This document shows, one piece after another, positions 25,201 through 36,690 of a stretch of DNA of 64,000 bases (position 1 is the stretch's first letter; each line of letters begins with the position of its first letter). The notes beneath the pieces are model-generated. The model saw only the letters and a program-made list of their open reading frames with translations. It made no database searches and was not told where the DNA came from. Source of the DNA: Pelargonium tetragonum (lineage: Eukaryota; Streptophyta; Magnoliopsida; Geraniales; Geraniaceae); contig JAYMTL010000084.1 of NCBI GenBank assembly GCA_036897445.1, forward strand, positions 1-64,000, given 5' to 3'. The position numbers and the translations under genes are program-made.

Positions 25201-28200
25201 AGGCAACTTTCAGATTAAGGTATACCTTATAGTAAGTTTTAGAAAAAGAAACTTATTAGTCTGAGATATATGTTGTCATTCCGTAGAAGGGGTTCATTTT
25301 TTTATAAGTATAGGTATTACAAACTAGCATTAGGTTTTCAAGTACTCAAGCATTTGTAAAGCTGTTTACTGGGTTACCCTAAAAAACCCACAGCCTCGGC
25401 TGCTCTTACTAATCAGCATAGCTCTTTCTTTAATGTTAGGAGCGCAGAACCTCTGGGTTTGCTTAATACCAAATTAGTCGAGTTTTATACTCTTTATATA
25501 GTCATAGCGCTTTGTTAAAACGGGTGCAGCTTCCTCTTTTATGGATCCACCCACTCTTAATTTAAGTCATTTTTGATTAACTTTAAATGAATAAAAGCTT
25601 TGTAGACCGGGGGCACGAACACACTTCCTTAGGAATTAATTTAAAGACTTCTTGGCAAATGACAATCCTTTATGAACAAAGCGGGCAAAATCTTTGCTCA
25701 CTGCTAGATCTTAGAATAGAGGTTTATATAGAATAGTAGGTAATTTAGTAATGGGATTCTCTTATATAAAGCATAAGCCTTCCCCTTTGGTTTCTCTCGT
25801 TAAATCAAACGGCAACAAAATGACATATATTAGGTTCAAGTCCTGTTAACTTAGCTGCGACCCCTTGATAGGAATCCTAAAAGTTATGATACCTTATTTT
25901 CTTCAGTGCTTTAGTAACTCCCTTTAGATAGATTTTTGACTTTGATTATATATTAAGGTATCCGACCCTGCTTAGCTTAGTTCATGTGTAGTTTATGGTT
26001 CAGTCTTAACCTATTTTGATCCTAGAACAATATTCAAAAATTTCTTAATATAAAATGTAGAAAGTCTCTTAGTCTAATATTGCGTATCTACAAGGGTCTG
26101 TTACTCCTTATGCTATTCCGGTATATTCATTACTTTAAAGAACAGAGCCTGGGGTCCGGTAAAGCAGGGCAAAATTTATACTAATACAACTACAAAATTG
26201 AAGGTTTTTACTCTTTTTCGTCTAGGATTTCCGAGTCTGTACAGAATTTAGGAAGCTGCAGCAAGGGGATAGAAATCCGAACTATTGACTACGTTATTTA
26301 AACAGGTATTCGCCCAAAAAAGAGTTTCTATTTTTTATATTTATCACTTAAAAGTCTTTTCAACAACAAGGCGAGTCCTTCTGGTAAGTGCGTTATCTTT
26401 CCTAACCTATCCTTTTTTGCATACTTTTTACCTTGACGTCTTTTTTTATGAGTCCCTCGTGTGCTGTACTAAAATAGCGAGACAAGAATCCAAGTCAATT
26501 TCCGAGCTCCCCTTATTAAAGATAGATAAAAGTCCCGAGATTTTTTTTGAGTTATCCCCTTCTGAAACCCCCTTGGAGTCTTTTACTAGTCTTTAGCATC
26601 AGGCTTACCCGGCAAAAGAAGCTAGTCAAGAGTTGTCCAGATGGGTTATTCATCATTCTTCGAGAGCTTTATTTTAAATTAGCCCCAAAATTGCCAGTAT
26701 TAAGTACTATCCCAGCCTAAATTGTTACAGACCCCATACAAGTGATAGGTATTAATCTAGTTGACCAGAAAACCTTACTGAAATCCGGATCCATTATCAT
26801 TATTAGGAACTCCCTTTTAACTTTAGAAATGGAGCACTTGCCCCTGTTTACAAAGTTAAAACCCTTCTGGTTTTGGTATATCAAGCTGGGGTAATCTTAA
26901 GAACTGTAAGTGAATTGAAAGTCTACTCCTTAAAAGTTCTATAAAATGTGACGAAGACTTTAGCTAAAAGGGACCTTTCTCCAGTTAGCATCAGAGCAAT
27001 GTGTAGGAATAAGAAACTGGTATAAGGATTTTTTCCTTTTGATTCACTTTTTAAAGGAGCTGCTTGAATAGAACTACTCCTAATACAGGGCTTTCTTTTC
27101 TCAGCTCAACAGTAGAAATTCATTAAATTAAAGGGGCCTTACAACAAAGCTCTGACCTTCGGCTTTTTAAAAATCCTATTTTTTCTAATTCAAATTGTGC
27201 GCTACTGTACTAGAGCATAGTTGGGGCCTATATTACTGCGAAATATCGGTAAGCTTTTTAGGGTTATCGGTATTACATACTTTTGACCAATCATCCCGCT
27301 AGCTTTAGTATTACATTTTTGAAACGTGCCCTCTCTATTTTCTTCATATTGACGAATCCATTTGTATTTTAGTGAATATATTCTGGGTTTTATAAACCAA
27401 TCTTGTCCGGTTTCTTAAGATAGTAAATACTCGGGTATCCCGCTTTAAAAAAGACCCTGTGCATAAAAAACTCTTTATCTTTAATAGGGCCTAAAAGTAC
27501 TTCCTAGCTGATAAGTGTATTAACCAGTAAGAAATTACTATCAACAAATTTAGTTTGAGCTTTCTCTTTAATTACTTAACTGCGAAAGTAAACGGGGGTT
27601 TTATACTCTACTCGTAAGTCCTGAAAAAGGAAGATTTTTATAGTTAATTGATAAGTCTAGGGAATTTTGTTATAGAATCTCTACGACTTCCTTATTGAGA
27701 ATTTTCATCCACGGTATCCAAAGCTCTAGTTAGTGCCTTTCCTTATGGATTTCCCTGTTACTCTTTTTCTTTATTATAAGGTTTAAGGGCAGGTAGTAAA
27801 AGAACAAGGTATATAAAGAAAGCAGTCCCTTATAAGCCTCTCGGAATATAGGATATCCGTGTATATTTATCTAGTATTTTAAGATTAAAAAAGAGTCTAG
27901 AACTGCTTATTAACACGAACCTTTCCCTTGTGTATAAAAAGTATAAAAAAGGAAAACATCAAAGTAATCGCGGCCAGGGAAATCTTTAGTTCGGCACCGT
28001 AAACCTCTTAATGATTTAACCAGCAGCACAAAAAAGAGAGATTATAATTACTTTATAACTCAGGAAGCTCTTGTTGATAAACTTGTATCAGATATGCATT
28101 CCTTCTTATTTTTTTATTTTACAAGACTTCGCACTTTGCGGTTGTTGGAAAAAGCCCGCAGTATACTTGGGATCCGGGCATAGCTAGCAAAAACTTTAGT

Positions 28201-31200
28201 TAAATGTAGGATTATACTTGATATAGAAAAGGAAGGACTTGTGTGTCATTTTTATACCCTACCCTACAGGTTTTACTCTATGCCCTCTCAATTTAATTGA
28301 AAAGTACTTGAATCCCAAATTTTGGTAAATAAAAAGTCAGAAACTAAAAAAACTCGGGTATATTCTATATACTACTCAAAAAGGGGTAACCCTTATTTTA
28401 GTTAACGCATAATGGGTCGAAAGAGAGAATTCTATAAAGAAAGGGCTTACCAATAACTTTGTTACCTCTTTATTCTAACAGAAAAGCTCCTGTAACCCAG
28501 CCTAGTTGAATTCAAAATCTCTGCCTTATAAAAAAGTTAACACGCCCCACGCAATACATATCCCTTCGATGAAAACTTTGAAGTACAAGGTGCTCTAAAA
28601 AAATTCTGGTATGGTAAGATCACAAGTCTCATAAATTAAAGCCTGGATATTTCCAACTCTATTATCTTATACCAAAGATTTTTGAGTGAGAAGGAGCCTG
28701 AACTGGCGTTTACAGTAACCTATGATAGTAGAACTCCTTACTTATATGCCCAAGGCTTCCGTACACCAGTATTCCTTATTCTAAAAACGAACTATACAAA
28801 AAAAAAGTCTAATTATATTGAAGATTCTCTGGTTTAATACTTAGGTGCTTTTTATGAAGGATACTTATTACCTATACCCCGCTTCTGGCAGATGTTGATC
28901 TGGACCTTTCATTGCATAAGTAATTGCTCGGTAAAAAGGGTGCTTCTTAAACAGGAGGAAATTGTAGTTCTGGTTCTGATCAGCAGGCGTTAATGAAATG
29001 AGTTGTTCCCTTTTAGCTACTGTTGCGTTAAATCTCCTTATTAACTTAATACCTCGTATTTTTGAAAAGCACAAAGTCTTTAACGTACCTCTTATAAACT
29101 AGTTTATCCCGAGGAATCCACTTACTTTGTTATGGAAATCGCGGACCTTTAAAACTATCTGGGCTAAAAAATTGCATTGTAAAATAGTGTCGGCTTTGAG
29201 ATGAGAATTTTATTACAGCATATTTTAGTTTAAAAAATAGGATTTTCAGATAATCATATTATAAAAGGATATAAGATATATAATAAGGACTTGTTCCCCA
29301 CCTATAAAGTCAGTATTTGCACAAGGAATAAAAGTTACCTTAAAGTGAGTTTCAGATTTGATACTTGACACCAATCCATATACGTTAGTAAGTTACCCTA
29401 TTTCCTATTCATGTCCCTCTTATATCCGATTTAGAATCTTTTTGTTGCAACTAAATTAGCTACGTCTATGATAAATTTTTTCCCTTCCACTTCTCTTTGA
29501 CTTTGATATTTTTTGATTTCCAAACTAGAGCCCAGACCTAATTACACATTTGTGCTATTGAAAACCCCGCTCTTAACTGAGTAAAAAGGGTTCTAAGACT
29601 CTTTTTTTAATACGCTATACCGAGAGCTATTAGACCCCAGCGTACAAAAATTTCTACGTTTCGGAATTTTACACCTTAACAGCTTACTTAAGAAGTGTAA
29701 TTGAGTTGCGGTGAATAATAGGAAGTTGTAAACTTCTCAAACTAGAACTTGGAAAGGAAATGAGTAAGTCAAAAAAAATTTATCTTATATAGCGAAACCC
29801 AGGGGATATAAATCTGGATTACCTATGTGGGATACCTTCTATTTGATTGACGGGAACTCGATGCATAAGAAGTTTTTTATAACATTCGTTTCCTTTAAGA
29901 AATTTTTTTATGCCTTAAGTATATAATCAATCTTTTACTCCTACTACTTTTACTCATACACCTATGGAGTATAGCAAGTGCGCGCCCTTTCGATCTCATA
30001 TTTGTAAAGAGAGTGCTTATAAGGAAATTTCAGATCCTGTCTTACAACAGTTTTATTGATCTCTAGCTTTTAACCCACAATCCTTATTGGAGTATAATAT
30101 TGTTTTGTCTATTATCTAAAATCTAAAGTACCCATTAATTTTAAGGAGTTCGCGAAAAGTCCGGATGCTATTGATAAAAGATCGTAGGGCCCTTGAAAAT
30201 CTTGCTCTTTTTTGTTGGAGTTTACTTTGTTTTTGAATATTAAGAGGTCGTTTTAACTTGAGTAAGGGATTCCTTTAAAGAAAAAGACTCTTATGTTACA
30301 TAAAGGAATTCTAGGCAAAAACCCGCGGTTACAAGAATCCTTAAGTAATTCGCTATGTTAAATTAAAAACTAGATCTAACTTAAACTGTGTATAAAGGGT
30401 ACAAAATAAACTGGGTTAGAGTCCTGCGTCTTAAATTAACATAAAGTTAGGGGCCTTCGTCTGATAGAAGACTTTACTTTTTTGAATCTATTTTTCAGTG
30501 GGTTTTGAGCTTATTTATGATAAAAAGGGGAAATACGGATTTAAGGGTTTTAAAAAGTCAAGTAGCTTCTAAACCTGTAGGACCTCTACTCTGGTACAAG
30601 GATTTGTAGCATATGATATTGAAGAAAGCTCTATCTGGGTAGAATTCCTTTGTTATATAAAAAGGATAGTTTAAGTTTTAACTGTGCATTCCCTTAAGAG
30701 CTGTTTAAGTATTCTGTTACGGACTCGCTTATACCAAAAATTTCTACTTCTAAGATCTTTCCTTTTAAGGAATCCAACTAAAGCAAATTTAGCGAACGCA
30801 ACCCATAGCTTTTTAACTAAAAAAGAAACTTGTTTTTTCCCTACTCTTAGTCAGTCAGGAGTACCCATTCTAATTTGAGATGTGTTTGTAGAGAGGCCTT
30901 AGGATACTCGTCTAAATGAAAAACGGATAAGGAAGACCTAAAAAGAGGAATATAATCGAGTTGAAGCTACTTGCTTTCACCTGTTTTTTATTTAAATTAG
31001 TTTCGAATTGAAAGAGATTTTAACTCGATTGGAACTCTTCTCATTAGACTTTATATAAAATACTGCACAAGTAAGAGATCCTAACAATAACAAATCCAGT
31101 TCAAGGAGTTTTGGAAGATCCTTTTTAGTTAGAGGGATTAAGATTTTTCTTATCCTTACGTACTTGTTTTAAGTTTCGGGATATATAGTGTCAGAAACAT

Positions 31201-31615
31201 TATATAGGACTCGTAAAAACTGTGGATTTCATTATGAGTCTTTATAGCAAGAGTTTTTCCAAATATAGGCTTCGTTTACCAAGGAATTTTTATAATAAGA
31301 AGCTCCCTGAGAGGATTTACTCTGTTTTGTATTATTGCTTTAGCAAAAGGGCTCGTCTTAATTGCTAGAAGTTTTATTCCCGGTATTACAAAAAATTTGA
31401 CTGGAGAAATTCAGGGATTTCTAAGAACCGCTTTTTATATCAAGTGCTAACACTTGCTATTTTACTGCGGAATCTGTTTATTAAGAACTCCTGCGACTTA
31501 TTACACAGCGGAATAGAAAAACTCCTACTAGCACAAAATCCCACAGGAACTCCTATTTTTTGAACTAACAACAAGGAAAGATTATTATATTTATTGTGGA
31601 ACTTTTTTTTACTTA
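16220..31615. other. Featureless 15 kb stretch
   Basis: No supported gene. The two longest frames of the window lie here: 104 codons at 17070-17384 (+) and 103 codons at 26285-26596 (+). Both start at TTG, and neither shows a known domain. A 10-bp direct duplication (GAATATAACA twice) occurs at 21606-21625. A few T-arm-like strings (for example AGGTTCAAGTCCTG near 25833) lack the rest of a tRNA. Confidence 0.5.
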
Positions 31616-31619
31616 ATTT

Positions 31620-31870
31620 ATTAGCTTACCTTTCCTATCGGCTATACTCTGCTGTGTAGCAGTATCTTACAAGTCTTATAGAACCTCTTTCTTAAAACCA
31701 AAATTCCTATGGATTCTACCTTTCTTATTAGTCTGTATCTCATTCATAGCTATTCTATTCTCTATTTTGATACCCTTCATACTCTAAACCTTACTACCTT
31801 TCTCTAAAGTATACCCTGCTAGACTCTTCTAAATAACGAAAGAACCCTTAAACTTTAACTCTTAAACCTG
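31620..31870 (-). repeat. Weak lysine-tract-like segment
   Basis: Strongly pyrimidine-rich on the plus strand, with GTATACCCTGCTAGACTC near 31810, distantly like the AGCTATACCTGC phrase. No core lies nearby and no frame of length survives. It may only be a pyrimidine-rich stretch. Confidence 0.2.
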
Positions 31871-31874
31871 TAAA

Positions 31875-34800
31875 AGTAAATACTACAATAAATTTAACAA
31901 AAGGGCCTCTATGTTCTCAATCCTTGTTTATCACTTTTCTAATAGAATAGGAAGATAATGCCCGGAGATCTAAAAGGGCGTATTAAGATTTACAAAACAA
32001 AAAAGTCTCTCTGTCTTAATTTCTTACCCATCCCGTGTCCCGGAGAAATGCTGCTATACCTAATCCGCCCAAGTTCTTCAATTCTATGAGTCTCGAAGAG
32101 TTTATAGAGTTCTAATTCGTGGTGCTATAAAAATACAGAAAAAGCCCTATTACACCAGGGCAAGAAGCTTGGTTTTTTAGGATTTAAGTACCAAGGTCAG
32201 TAATTTCGGTATCAAATGAAATCTGAGCCCAGTCCTGTAGTATAAGTATGCTCCTTACTTTGTTTACTTTTTTTCAATTAGAAAAATATTCTAACCCGCG
32301 TTAAAAATAGAAATTGGTATTACGTTGAGAAAGCTCTCTTTTTTAGTTAATATCGTTTAGAGTCTTTATGAGCGCTGTAAAGGGCGCAGGCTCTTGACAA
32401 CCAAAGTCTTTTTTTGTAGAGTCAAGTCTTTAAAATTATATACACGTCATTCGCTTTAATGTTATACTCAAAAAGATACTTGAATCGGCAATATAAACCC
32501 CAGAGAGTAAATCACGAAAATTTCATAGAATTCCTATTAGTAGACTCGGCACAGCTTTTAAAACGAGTATCTTTGTATTATAAAGAAAGCCTCATAAAGC
32601 AAACAAGGAGCTCCCTATTATTACACACTTTACCTAAATTTATTGTACCACCCCGCATATAAATACTTCAGCTCCTACCTTTACTTTAGTACTTTAGAAA
32701 GAGGACTTTTAATACCCTAAAGTGGAACTAGAAACGTTGTCTTTTTAAAGATCTTCGATACCTCGACTTGTTTAGTACCCGCGGATCTCTATCGGAATAA
32801 GGTAAGGAAAGCACATAAGAACCCGATACTATATACCTTTTTAAACTGCTTTTTTAGAGTAGAAGTATAAGGGTGTACTTAATTAAGGGGTGTTCCTACG
32901 GCAAGGGAAGCACTAAAATTTCTGGGGTTTGCTAAGAAATTCGGTAAACCCTGTTGATTCGAGAAGTTGCAGTGGGTATAAATTTATCTGTTAAAAGATA
33001 GTGCTTAAGCCTGCGTTAGTGAATACGCCCTTTTCTGAATCGAAGTTCAAAAGTGAGCTTACCTATCTCACCTCAATCCCACTCAGGATCCTCGCAACTG
33101 TCAAAATTATAGGTATAGATCTTGTAACCTAGGATAAACTCTGAATAAAGCGAAGGAGTTTCGAGTTCTAAAGTAATCCAGGGTTTCGCTGAAGCGGTAA
33201 TTTTGACTTGTCTGGGATTTTTTATTACCTTCTTACAAGCTTGCAATATTCCTAAGATTCATGGATTTCAGAATTAGCTAAGTTGAGAGGTTTCCGTTTG
33301 ATAATTTGAAATAAGATACAGGCGAGGACTTGGATTTCCCAGGTCAGGTAGGGTAGGATAATACTAATAAAGGGGGCTTAATAGATATACCATAGACAAG
33401 CCAGCCTACTCCAGGCCAGATTGAAGCTTTGTTTTTACACAAGTTTTTCTTTCTCGGACAAATACTGAAATAAGGGGCCCTGTTTCCCTTTGGTTTGAGG
33501 TATAGATATTTAATAAGGTAAGTAAACCTTAGAAGCACAAACCACTTCTAGTTTCTTATAGGAATTTCTTTATAGAGGCACTTAGTATTTAGTTTTTAAA
33601 TGAATAATAGAGGGATAGATGTAGCTAAAATGTCCCTTTTCATGCTTGAAGCCTTAAAACTATTTAATTAAAAACAGGCCCACTATCTGCGATTAACGCC
33701 TTTATATTAAGGATTAGGCTTAGTGGATCATCTGCAAGGAAAACGGGAGTGTATAGTATTTAGAAGTGTTATTGCCTAACTTTTCAAGGTAGACTTAGGT
33801 ATTAGGACACTTCGACATGTATTTTTAAGTCCTATAAAAAGGGGCGTCTATGTCAGGATAAGCTGGAATTTTTGAGGTAAGTTCTTTAGCCAGGATTCCT
33901 AGTAGATCTTGATCTCTAATTCAAGGCGGTGGGTGCCAATAGTTCTAATTCAGTGTTAGATCAATCGGTTGCTCATTGAACGGGCGTAGGTTTAAATATT
34001 TAAATACAAGTGAGTCCTAAACTTCTTATCTATTTCCGAATATCATAACCAAAATCTTCAATGTTATTCTTTTGTAGCATATCTTTTTAAGAACTTTGCC
34101 CAGTCTTACAAAAGTTAAGAAGTCCCCTGTAGCCTGTCCAAGATATATTTGCTAACGTCTCGATTTGAATTATCCTGGTAAACTTAATTTATAGTCCTCA
34201 AGAGTTCATTTTTAAATAAATTAGCCAAATCCTTAGCATATATTCCCCTGAGATGGGATATCCCTTGAACCGCCTGCGAGGGTCTGAAAACCCCTATTTA
34301 GGAATGCAACCTATATGCTCATATACAAGCTTCGAATAAATTTCAGAACTCCATTTTAAATAACGCCATTAATATTCATTAAAAGATTGCTCGAGAGCAA
34401 AATCCAGTATTCACCAGTTGTAGTTGAGAAGTGTCAGTACCTAATAAAAAGGAACAAAGCCTTTCGTTTACTGCTTTTAAAAATTCCTATCATATTGCGC
34501 AAGTTATAGTAAGTCTAAAAAAGCTGAGGGTCTTACTCGTCACCCGAAAAACTAAGTATTTAAGCTGAACAAACGGAAAGCAACCCCCTAAGCGTAATTA
34601 ATAAAATAAGATTCGAGTCTCTTCGATCAACTGCACCCTATAACTCCTTTCACGTCACGATTCAAAGTTTTGAAATAAAGAATCCTAGTTTTCTTTCAGT
34701 CGCATATAGCCAAGGTCGTAAACACCAAGAATTCTTCTACGTAGCGATCTAGCGCACACCCCGACTCCGTTAACTCAATATTCTAAATGTGTAAGAAGAA

Positions 34801-35390
34801 TTTATTGTAGCTAATTCCAGTTTTCTAAGCGGGGCGAATGTCATTTTTCTATTTTAACTAAAACTAGCCGCTTTTCTTTATTTATTAGAATAAGGTGTAG
34901 TAGGGTATTTCAGGAAAGCTCGCTTAAATAGTAAAGAGTCGGATAAGATCCTAACTAGGATTCACTAAGAGAGACAAAACTAAGTCCGATTACCCTTTGT
35001 CTAACTAGCCTAGCTCTAGGATTCCTATAGGATTTAAATTATGGAAGCTACTTCCCAACCAAACTCTTCTAAATCTTAAAGTGAGGCTACTAATTAATTT
35101 GGTAAAAGGTTCTTTAGCAGTCTTTTCTGCCCCTTAATCAAGCCAGTATAGTTTGTTATTGAGAATTTGACCTCCATTCTTAAAGATTTTGAATGCAAAG
35201 CTTTTTTTAATTAAAGTTTTGTATACTAGAACTAGAGAGACTCCTACTTTGGTTAGGCTAGCGATATCTTTCATTTGTAGAATTGTATAGAAGTTACCCT
35301 TGTTATACTACACTCGAAAGGAGAACCGCAGCTCGAGGAGTTTAGTACTTTTTTTGTCGTACTTGCTTTATGGTAGTAAGAAAACTAACC
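31875..35390. other. Unassigned stretch
   Basis: No gene seen. Small frames at 32459-32662 (+) and 33344-33538 (-) are within chance. A clear example of the recurring TATAAAAAGGGGCGTC string sits at 33833-33848. Confidence 0.45.
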
Positions 35391-35393
35391 TAA

Positions 35394-35519
35394 GAAACAT
35401 TTATAGGTTCAAAGGCAGGTGCAATAGGCAAAGTTCTTAAGACTAATAAGGGTTTGCAGAAACAGAATAAGAAAGGTATAGCTAAGCGTATTAAGGTAAG
35501 GGGATGGTCGAGCGAGTAA
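35394..35519 (+). pseudogene. Lysine-rich open frame remnant, plus strand
   Basis: Open from a stop at 35391-35393 to a stop at 35517-35519, 41 codons, with no ATG near its start. The peptide includes SKAGAIGKVLKTNKG, then QKQNKKGIAKRIKVRGW. The KAGAIGK and KKGIAKR phrases match the KKAGIA and KKGIK phrases of minus-strand tracts elsewhere. The amino-acid order, not only the lysine content, is shared, which argues for descent from one protein-coding ancestor. That ancestor is not identified: linker-histone tails and other basic DNA-binding tails are compositionally similar, but no domain supports any name. Confidence 0.35.
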
Positions 35520-35569
35520 GCAGGTTTTTCCCCAATCAATTTACAAGAAAAGCCTTCCTTTTGTTAGAT

Positions 35570-36690
35570 TAAGGTTAAGCAAATACAAGTATCAGATCGG
35601 AAAAGAAGATTGAGGACTATGAACAAGACTTGAACCTATGAACTATTATCACACCTTAAAAAGCTAAAAAGTAGATTTTTTTGTTATCTGCCCCGTGTGG
35701 CGACAGCGCGGAATATGGGACGAAAAGTCTGTCTTCCGCCCATCTCATGGAAATTCAAGGAACACATGGGACCCTATCTTTTGGAGTTAGACTAAGGTAC
35801 AAACGAATTGAATTTGGATCTAAAGCAAAGAATTTGAACTCATTTGGCCACAATTTCCAGTTTCCGCCTGACTAAGAGATACAGATCGAGAAAGATAAAG
35901 ATGGAGCTAGAAGTCTTTTAGGGGATATCTTCCGATTAGGCTTATTCCTTTGTCAATCGGAAAAAGAAAGGACTATCTTTTGCACCTAATAAACTAAGTG
36001 CGCTTTAACTATACCCTCCTCACCTTTTGATACGGATGTATGCTATTGTGACTCTGATCCAAGCAGCAAAGCACTAAGAAGAACTTAGGAAGCAGGCAGA
36101 TCTAACAAACAGGACTTAAAAAAAGTAAAGGCTCGCCTCTTAACCTAATAAAAATTCCTCACTAAACTCACCAATCAAGACACCGAAGCCCAAGAAAAAA
36201 TTCTTCATTACAGGTAGTAGGAAATTAGATTTCGAAAGAAACATAGAGTAGTAGAAATCTCAGGATAAAAAAGAATGCAGCTAGTCTAAATTCTCATAAC
36301 GGACACAGACTAGAATTAGGTTAAGGGAGAATAAGCTTCAAAGTATTCTATAGGACATTTTTCTACTTGTCAATAACAGGTGTCGGAAATTTGGAAAGCT
36401 AGGATGGGAGGAACCTTAAGACAAACTGAATAGACGAGAGCTTTGTAAAATTGTAATAAAGAAAAACCAGACTAGAAACAGTGCTAGCCAACAGAGATCC
36501 ATGAAATTTAGAAGCTATGTAAAGCGAGTCATAATTGGAAAAACTGTATCAATTGTAAGAAGCCTATTCTTCATTAGGAGTGGTAAGTTCCTATAAGAGA
36601 ATCAAAGTCTTAGTCAATTTCTATGCTGCTAAAAGTTATATACAGTGAATGCGAGAGGAGTGTACGAAACTTCTATGCTTTATAGGGTCA
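35570..36690. other. Island of different texture
   Basis: Compared with its surroundings this stretch has fewer of the short G/C near-palindromes, more purines on the plus strand and a locally G/C-rich block at 35680-35770. At 35623-35640 the minus strand carries a T-arm-like ATAGGTTCAAGTCTTGT without the rest of a tRNA. It could be a younger insertion or transferred DNA. No gene is recognised. Confidence 0.3.
35681..35875 (+). CDS. Unidentified 64-codon frame
   Basis: A frame from TTG with unusually balanced composition for this window: SAPCGDSAEYGTK near the start and RYKRIEFGSKAKN in the second half, ending before TAA. It uses G/C-rich codons early (GCC CCG, GAC AGC GCG), unlike background frames. 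No domain, no ribosome-binding site and no recognised homologue. It may be a fragment of inserted coding DNA or chance. It is listed because its base composition stands out. Confidence 0.12.
   Translation: MLSAPCGDSAEYGTKSLSSAHLMEIQGTHGTLSFGVRLRYKRIEFGSKAKNLNSFGHNFQFPPD

Noticed and set aside
25800-25860. AGGTTCAAGTCCTG as part of a tRNA
   Set aside because: The T stem has weak pairs and no acceptor or anticodon stem can be drawn.
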